Assembly (NCBI RefSeq): GCF_001556105.1
Contig: NZ_LSIF01000008.1
Location: 1 to 64,000, forward strand
From: Pseudoxanthomonas mexicana
GTDB lineage: Bacteria > Pseudomonadota > Gammaproteobacteria > Xanthomonadales > Xanthomonadaceae
Length of the DNA stretch: 64,000 nucleotides
Direction of reading: 5' to 3'
This document shows, one piece after another, positions 59,485 through 64,000 of this stretch (positions are counted from its first letter, which is position 1; each line of letters starts with the position of its first letter). The position numbers were made by a program, and so were the translations under genes. The notes beneath the pieces were generated by a model. That model was not told the origin of the DNA. It saw only the letters and a program-made list of their open reading frames with translations, and ran no database searches.

Positions 59485-61350
59485 CTACATCCTCGACCAA
59501 GCGCTGATTTCTGGCCCCTGACGCGCCTGGGATTTCTGCTGCTCCTGCAATTGCCGCTCTACCAGTATCTGGTCGCCTGTCTGTGCCAGGCGCTGCCCCT
59601 CCGGAGACTGGGAGAACTCGCTGGCAAGGCGGTCAAGTTCTTTGCTGTCGCCGGCCAGCAGGGCCGAATAGACCCTGTTGGCGCAGGGATCGTTGAACGG
59701 TCCGCGCTCGGAGTCACGGCTGCCATGGCGCGCTTCGATTTCCGGAGGCTGGTTTGGAACGAGCGGGACAGCGTTGCCAGCCCCACGATCCCTCTCGATC
59801 ATCGGCTCACGCTCGTGGGCCTCCACGCCTTGCCGGTCCGGCTGCGGTCTTGCGCCGCCATCGGGTGCGCTCAGGGTGATACCCAACTGACCGCTCTGGA
59901 AATTCTCGATTGTCACCGGCTCGCGTCGCGTCGGGTCCGCGGCCAACGTATCGGTAACGGAGAGGTTGTTGTTCGCCAGTACGTAGGTGAAGCGTCCATC
60001 TTCACTTCGATAGGTATCGGTGGGGTCCGACGCCGCACGCGCGCCGCCCGTCAGCGGCTGACCGCCCCAGCGCACCTCACCCATGCCGTCGCGGTCCATC
60101 ACAGTGTCGCCAGCATCGACCACATAGGTGTCGCGACCCTCACCGCCTTCCATCCGGTCACGGCCCTGCCCGCCGATCAGGATGTCATTCCCGCCGTGGG
60201 AGCGCAGCGTATCGTTTCCGCCTTCGCCGATCAGCAGGTCGCTGCTTGCGATTTCGGCGTTGCCTTGCGTCCTGCGGGAGTCGAGGATGACGACATGATC
60301 CCGATCGACGTCTTCGACGGTCGCATTGCGCTGCTCTCTGCGTAGTGCGTTCTGGGTTCGATTGTTGCCAGGGTGGTCGCGATCCACCGTAGCGGCATCC
60401 TGCAGGTCGCGGCCCGGGTCGAGATAGATGCGCCCCGCATTGAAACTGGCGTCAGTAAGCCTATCGGCGATTTCCGGATGTTGCCGTCGAAGATCTTGAA
60501 GTAGCGCAGTTCGGGCAGGTGCGAGTGCATCGGCAATCGTCGATACCCTACCGTACTCGTTTACCAGCTCTGGATAGTCCCTGTTCGCCTGCGCTACCCG
60601 ATTCTGGCGCGCCGCCTCACCCTCAACGGTAACGCCGAATTCCCGCTCGACGCGATCGACCTCAGCGCGATGCAGCTGGAATGCGCGATACACGCCACGC
60701 GCCTGCTCGGGCGTGACATTGCCAGGGTCATCGTACAGGCCAAATACCTCTGCTTCTGCGAACCGTCGTTTGCGAAGGCCTGCCTCCTTCGAATCCGCGT
60801 CCGGATACTGCTCGTCGAGCTTATCGCTGCCCCAGCAGTTGTATCGCATCTGGAACCACGCCTCCGCACGGTCTCCATCGCGTACGGCTTTCAGCACTGG
60901 GTGCTCGGGAATATCGCGCTGCGCCGAACCGGAAAGACTGCCGACCCCTCGGTTGTAGGCTAACGACACCATCGCGACCCTTTCGTCCGACAGCGGCATA
61001 TCGAGGTCGTCTGCTGGACCCGCATAATCTGCAAGGGAGGCCCGCAACAGGCTGTCCGAATCCGTCGCATTCAGCACTCGCGTGAACGTCACGCCGATCC
61101 TAGTCTTCTCGGCATTTGTCGGGGCCGCATCGACGGCCGCCAACGTACGCCACTGATCGTGCGTCAAGTCGATGCCGGACTCTCGCCAGATCCCTACGTT
61201 GTTGTTGCGGTTGAGCGTGTATCCCCAGCCTATCGTCGCCATGTCATCGCCAATGTCCTGGGCATGCGCATGCAGTCCCTCCGCCCCCACGACTACCAGA
61301 CGCAACTTTCGGTCGTACTCTCCCTGGCTCAACCCCCGATAGTCCATCAT
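59485..61350 (-). CDS. Predicted secreted muramidase effector with RTX repeats
   Basis: A 621-residue protein without an N-terminal signal peptide. Residues 10-170 resemble T4-lysozyme-type (GH24) muramidases: Glu24 in VVGAEGLH, Asp32 in AQDIGDD and Thr39 in MATIGWGY fall at the T4 spacing (Glu11, Asp20, Thr26), and SLAYNRGVGSL is the fold's later helix. Residues about 372-412 are RTX Ca-binding repeats (GEGGNDTLRSHGGND, GGQGRDRMEGGEGRD). The C-terminus has a Gln-rich tail (VERQLQEQQKSQ). This matches Xanthomonas type IV-secreted muramidase effectors of the XAC1918 kind, but the canonical XVIPCD motifs are not visible. The ATG overlaps the lipoprotein stop (TGATG). Visibly lower GC than the flanks. 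Confidence 0.8.
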   Translation of the reverse strand: MMDYRGLSQGEYDRKLRLVVVGAEGLHAHAQDIGDDMATIGWGYTLNRNNNVGIWRESGIDLTHDQWRTLAAVDAAPTNAEKTRIGVTFTRVLNATDSDSLLRASLADYAGPADDLDMPLSDERVAMVSLAYNRGVGSLSGSAQRDIPEHPVLKAVRDGDRAEAWFQMRYNCWGSDKLDEQYPDADSKEAGLRKRRFAEAEVFGLYDDPGNVTPEQARGVYRAFQLHRAEVDRVEREFGVTVEGEAARQNRVAQANRDYPELVNEYGRVSTIADALAPARTALLQDLRRQHPEIADRLTDASFNAGRIYLDPGRDLQDAATVDRDHPGNNRTQNALRREQRNATVEDVDRDHVVILDSRRTQGNAEIASSDLLIGEGGNDTLRSHGGNDILIGGQGRDRMEGGEGRDTYVVDAGDTVMDRDGMGEVRWGGQPLTGGARAASDPTDTYRSEDGRFTYVLANNNLSVTDTLAADPTRREPVTIENFQSGQLGITLSAPDGGARPQPDRQGVEAHEREPMIERDRGAGNAVPLVPNQPPEIEARHGSRDSERGPFNDPCANRVYSALLAGDSKELDRLASEFSQSPEGQRLAQTGDQILVERQLQEQQKSQARQGPEISAWSRM

Positions 61351-61877
61351 CAACTCTCCTTCCTTCCCAGAATGGAATTGCAGGTCGCTTTTTCTCTTTG
61401 GTTCTCCGCTGGCTGCGATGAAGTGACACGAGACTTCACCAACACGTCATCCGTGGCAATGATGGCGATATCCGAGCCTCCACGCCTGATGTTGTCCACT
61501 TCTTTCCAGTGCAGTTCGCTCCCCTTCAACGTCGCACGCACCAGAGCAATGGATCCGTTCCGATAGCTTTCCACCGCCAGGATCGCCGTGTTGCCTACGG
61601 CTGTACCAACAACGCTTCCTTCGTCTGTCTGTCGCAGGTTGACGAGCGCGCTGCCGAAATCGCCACAGACCCGATCGCCCTCCTGCACGAGGGTCACGTC
61701 AAAGCCGCCGCACTCGAGCTCTGGATGCGTTCTGTCGCACCACTTCACCGACCATCCACCGGTGAAGTCGGGTTTCTCGACGCGCGCAGCCTGACTGGAT
61801 GCACAACCTGCCAATCCAGTGCACGAGGTGGCGAGAAGAATCGCGAGCGCTCCAACCTTGAGTCTTCGACTTGACAT
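61350..61877 (-). CDS. Lipoprotein, probable immunity partner of the muramidase
   Basis: A 175-residue lipoprotein: signal ending TSCTGLAGC, so the mature form is anchored in the periplasm. The mature part is beta-rich (FTGGWSVKWCDRTHPELECGGF, VTLVQEGDRVCGDFGSALVNL, AILAVESYRNGSIALVRATL) with four Cys in the first half that could form disulfides. It is directly upstream of the muramidase gene, overlapping by one base, with a strong AGGAGG site. In Xanthomonas type IV effector loci the cognate inhibitor is an upstream-encoded periplasmic lipoprotein, so immunity is the most economical reading. It is not a proven inhibitor. Confidence 0.78.
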   Translation of the reverse strand: MSSRRLKVGALAILLATSCTGLAGCASSQAARVEKPDFTGGWSVKWCDRTHPELECGGFDVTLVQEGDRVCGDFGSALVNLRQTDEGSVVGTAVGNTAILAVESYRNGSIALVRATLKGSELHWKEVDNIRRGGSDIAIIATDDVLVKSRVTSSQPAENQREKATCNSILGRKES

Positions 61878-62171
61878 AGGGTCCTCCTGACCTGCTTCCG
61901 CCAGCTAGCGGCTTGTCACGATGAACTCGGGCACATGCCCGCCCGCATACGAGCAGCGCTGCTTGCCTGATGATCCCTGCAGGCCATGCGGTTCTCCTAA
62001 CCGACCATGCCGCGACGATAGCGGAACCTCGCCGCCCAGGTAAGGCCAGAAGTCTCAGCCAGGAATCAGATGAATCCGTGTATGTCACACCGGGGGCGTT
62101 GCGCTTGCCCGTGACTGGACCGTACTCGTAATAAGCGCCCGGGTGCAGTGTGAGCACCCGGGCTATGTGAC
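61878..62171. other. Gene-free stretch upstream of the lipoprotein gene
   Basis: No convincing coding frame. It must hold the promoter of the three-gene unit on the minus strand and ends in the hairpin at 62137-62163 next to the FKBP gene. AT content is higher than in the surrounding genes (e.g. near 62040-62080). Confidence 0.45.
62137..62163 (-). terminator. Hairpin after the FKBP gene
   Basis: Arms GCCCGGGTGC (62137-62146) and GCACCCGGGC (62154-62163) are perfect 10-bp inverted repeats with a seven-base loop, ending nine bases downstream of the FKBP stop codon on the minus strand. The following bases GCTTATTACG give only a weak U-tract, so it is a probable but weak terminator. Confidence 0.55.
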
Positions 62172-62525
62172 TCAGGTACCCAGCAGCTCCACGTCGAACT
62201 TCAGGGTAGCGTTGGGCGGGATGACGCCGCCGGCGCCGCGGGCGCCGTAGCCGAGGCTGGCGGGGATGATGAGGGTGCGCTGGCCGCCCACCTTCATGCC
62301 CTGCACGCCTTCGTCCCAGCCCTTGATGACCATGCCGCCGCCGAGCGGAAAGATGAAGGGTTCGTCGCGGTCCTTGCTGGAATCGAACTTGGCGCCCTGC
62401 GCGCCGTTCTCGTACAGCCAGCCGGTGTAGTGCACGGTGACGTTGCTGCCGGGCTTGGCCTCGACGCCGCTGCCGACGACGGTGTCTTCGAACTGCAGGC
62501 CGGAGGCGGTGGTGGTGAATGCCAT
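62172..62525 (-). CDS. FKBP-type peptidyl-prolyl cis-trans isomerase
   Basis: A 117-residue single FKBP domain without signal peptide, so cytoplasmic. Motifs: VTVHYTGWLYENG, FDSSKDRDEPFIFPLGGGMVIKGWDEGVQGMKVGGQRTLIIPASLGYGARG, IPPNATLKFDVELLG; the active-site aromatic and Asp residues (Y, D, F, W) are in place. It accelerates proline isomerisation in protein folding. The start at 62525 gives MAFTTTASGLQFEDTVVG, the family N-terminus; the open frame continues upstream without support. Confidence 0.96.
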   Translation of the reverse strand: MAFTTTASGLQFEDTVVGSGVEAKPGSNVTVHYTGWLYENGAQGAKFDSSKDRDEPFIFPLGGGMVIKGWDEGVQGMKVGGQRTLIIPASLGYGARGAGGVIPPNATLKFDVELLGT

Positions 62526-62656
62526 GAGAGGTTCCTTGTTGGGAGGGGGGATGGTCGTGGGGCGTAGTCTATCGCCCGTGCGGTCCACGCAGCCTTGAGT
62601 GTGTTGCATCGATCATGTGAATCCGCAGTCGAAAGCGCACACCGACACATCGCATG

Positions 62657-62672
62657 GGGCACCCACCCTACG
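62657..62672. repeat. Single arm of the palindromic repeat family
   Basis: GGGCACCCACCCTACG reads as one degraded arm (CCCACCCTAC) of the repeats seen at 17.7 and 55.6-58.6 kb. It lies between the FKBP gene and the LysR stop codon. Confidence 0.35.
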
Positions 62673-62674
62673 GG

Positions 62675-63580
62675 CTACGCGGTCGCGGACTCACCCGTGA
62701 GATAGGCGGTCAGCTCTTCCGGTTGCCCCAGCGGGAAGGCTTCCTTCAACAACGCGAGGAAGGCCGACACACGCGCGCTCAACAGGCGCCGCGAGGGATA
62801 GAGCGCCCAGATCTCGATGGGCTTTCCTTTGACATCGCCCCACTGCACCAGCGCGCCCGAACGCAGGTCGCCGGCCACCAGCGACAGCGGCAGCACGGCC
62901 GCACCGATGCCCGTGCGCACCGCGTCGCGGATCATGATCAGCGACGCCAGTCGCAACACCGGCTCGATGGGCATCCGCACATCGCCCTCCACCGTCGTCA
63001 ACGCCCACGCAGCGGGACTGCCGGACGCACGCACCACCGCGCGCACCGCACCCTCGGGTTCCGGCTTCTCCAGCGCAGGACTGGCCACCGCAACCAGGCG
63101 GTCGCGCAACAGCACGCGTCCGATCAGGCGCTCGTCCGGATCGGGATTGACCCGGATCACCAGGTCGTAGCCCTCCTCCACCATGTCCACCGCGCGGTCC
63201 TCCGTGGTGATCTCCAGGCGCACCTCGGGATAGCGCAGCGCGAAGCGGGCCGACAGCGTGCCCAGCGCCATCTGCGAGAACAGCAATGGCGCACTGATGC
63301 GCAGCCTGCCGCGCGGCACCTCGCCGCCCGAGGCGATCGAGGTGGCCGCTTCGCCGATCTCGGTCAGCAGGGTTTCGGTGCGCTCGAACAATGCACGCCC
63401 TTCCTGCGTCAGCTTCAGCGTGTGCGAGCCACGCTCGAACAGGCGCACGCCCAGGCTGGCCTCCAGGTCGGCCACCCGCCGCGACAGCGTGGCCTTGGGC
63501 CGCTCGGCGGCGCGGGCCGCCCGCCCGAAACCGCCGTGGCGGGCGACCAGGGTGAAGTCGGCCAGGGCGAGCAGGTCCAT
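62675..63580 (-). CDS. LysR-family transcriptional regulator
   Basis: A 301-residue LysR-type regulator. Helix-turn-helix over residues 1-60 (DLLALADFTLVARHGGFGRAARAAERPKATLSRRVADLEASLGVRLFERG), then the effector domain (GRLRISAPLLFSQMALGTL, EEGYDLVIRVNPDPD, VRTGIGAAVLPLSLV). The class is the CrgA/DsdC-like one. It is divergent from the NmrA-type gene at 63679 and most likely regulates it. The start at 63580 gives the standard N-terminus MDLLALADF; a GTG nine bases earlier is possible. Confidence 0.93.
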   Translation of the reverse strand: MDLLALADFTLVARHGGFGRAARAAERPKATLSRRVADLEASLGVRLFERGSHTLKLTQEGRALFERTETLLTEIGEAATSIASGGEVPRGRLRISAPLLFSQMALGTLSARFALRYPEVRLEITTEDRAVDMVEEGYDLVIRVNPDPDERLIGRVLLRDRLVAVASPALEKPEPEGAVRAVVRASGSPAAWALTTVEGDVRMPIEPVLRLASLIMIRDAVRTGIGAAVLPLSLVAGDLRSGALVQWGDVKGKPIEIWALYPSRRLLSARVSAFLALLKEAFPLGQPEELTAYLTGESATA

Positions 63581-63678
63581 GTGTTCCACCAGCGAGACAG
63601 GCGGTCCAATTATATGGGCTATCGACCCGCATTCGGATCAACAACCATGGCACCTCCTCACCCACCCAAGGAGTACTC

Positions 63679-64000
63679 CCATGACCATCCTCGTCACTGG
63701 CGCCACCGGCCATGTCGGCCGCCACGTCGTCCAGCAGCTCGTCCAGCGCGGCGCCCGGGTCCGCGCCCTGGCGCGCACTCCCGCCACCGCCGCCCTCCCC
63801 GACGGCGTGGAGGTCGTCCAGGGCGACCAGCTCGATGTCGATGCCCTGCGCCAGGCCTTCCAGGGCGTGTCCACCCTGTTCCTGCTCAACGCCGTGGTCG
63901 CCGACGAGTTCACTCAGGCGCTGATCACGCTCAACGTGGCCCGCGAGGCCGGCGTGAAGCGCGTGGTCTATCTCTCGGTGATCCACAGCGACCGCTACGT
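63679..64000 (+). CDS. NmrA-like NAD(P)-binding reductase, cut by window end
   Basis: The first 107 codons are present and open to the end of the window. It starts ILVTGATGHVGRHVVQQLVQRGARVRALARTP (Rossmann loop GxTGxxG), followed by GDQLDVDALRQAFQGVSTLFLLNAV, typical of NmrA-like and NAD(P)H:quinone reductase (QOR2/YtfG) proteins. The start follows AAGGAG seven bases upstream. It is divergent from the LysR gene with 98 bp between, the usual layout for a regulated quinone or azo reductase. The C-terminus is not seen. Confidence 0.85.

Noticed and set aside
59485..59900. A canonical XVIPCD type IV secretion domain at the effector C-terminus
   Set aside because: The GLxRIDHV and FAVQG-type motifs are not visible. 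Only the Gln-rich tail agrees, so the secretion route is left open.
1..64000. CRISPR array or tRNA/rRNA genes
   Set aside because: No regularly spaced identical repeats, and no cloverleaf or rRNA-like segment was recognised on reading. A covariance-model scan would be needed to exclude a tRNA.

Overview
The window is a GC-rich stretch of gammaproteobacterial chromosome, most likely from a Xanthomonadaceae member close to Pseudoxanthomonas, Stenotrophomonas or Lysobacter. The grounds are the strong G/C third-position bias and several lineage-typical families: a DUF3247-like protein, a DUF6165-like protein, an ECF sigma factor of the kinase-associated type, a TPR Ser/Thr kinase, and a muramidase/RTX protein paired with a lipoprotein. 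The genus is inferred from the protein repertoire and was not tested. There is no rRNA, tRNA, CRISPR array or complete insertion sequence that I can see.

Region by region. 0-2 kb: a REP-type palindrome, a lipoprotein and a LysR regulator. 2-11 kb: a tripartite RND efflux locus (adaptor, permease, outer-membrane factor) with two SDR-family proteins built into it and a PagL-type lipid A deacylase at its end, divergent from the LysR gene. 11-20.6 kb: lipocalin, BON protein, Gfo/Idh/MocA oxidoreductase, HAD phosphatase, DUF2059 and SHOCT-like proteins; then soxR and an FMN reductase sharing a near-perfect SoxR box; then an ABC exporter, small proteins, a DJ-1/PfpI protein and a short 6-phosphogluconate dehydrogenase. 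20.6-24.3 kb: hydrolase, YfcH-like epimerase, a decayed ECF sigma-factor gene, DUF1993 and apt. 24.6-28 kb: a solo transposase-type domain, an ECF sigma factor followed by an orphan kinase-leader gene, and a short MscS channel. 28-33.6 kb: chemoreceptor, MFS exporter, glycoside hydrolase and two small proteins. 33.9-37.5 kb: Ser/Thr kinase with TPR-like region and an unknown protein. 37.5-48.6 kb: DUF11 surface protein, UDP-sugar dehydrogenase, MalT-like LuxR regulator, TonB-dependent receptor and its small secreted partner. 48.6-59.2 kb: nuclease-like lipoprotein, zinc metallopeptidase, XRE regulator with a palindrome in its leader, a frameshifted phage-tail-like remnant, PA2928-like lipoprotein, membrane proteins, M28 peptidase and a PNPOx protein, punctuated by four copies of a paired palindromic repeat (one more lies at 17.7 kb). 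59.2-61.9 kb: a compact three-gene unit that reads as a secreted muramidase, its lipoprotein immunity partner and a small membrane protein. 62-64 kb: FKBP isomerase, a second LysR regulator and a divergent NmrA-like reductase cut by the window end.

The most interesting parts are the predicted antibacterial effector-immunity unit at 59.2-61.9 kb, the separation of an ECF sigma factor (with only a kinase leader behind it) from a full kinase 8 kb away, the efflux operon carrying SDR enzymes and a lipid A deacylase, and the family of paired palindromes.
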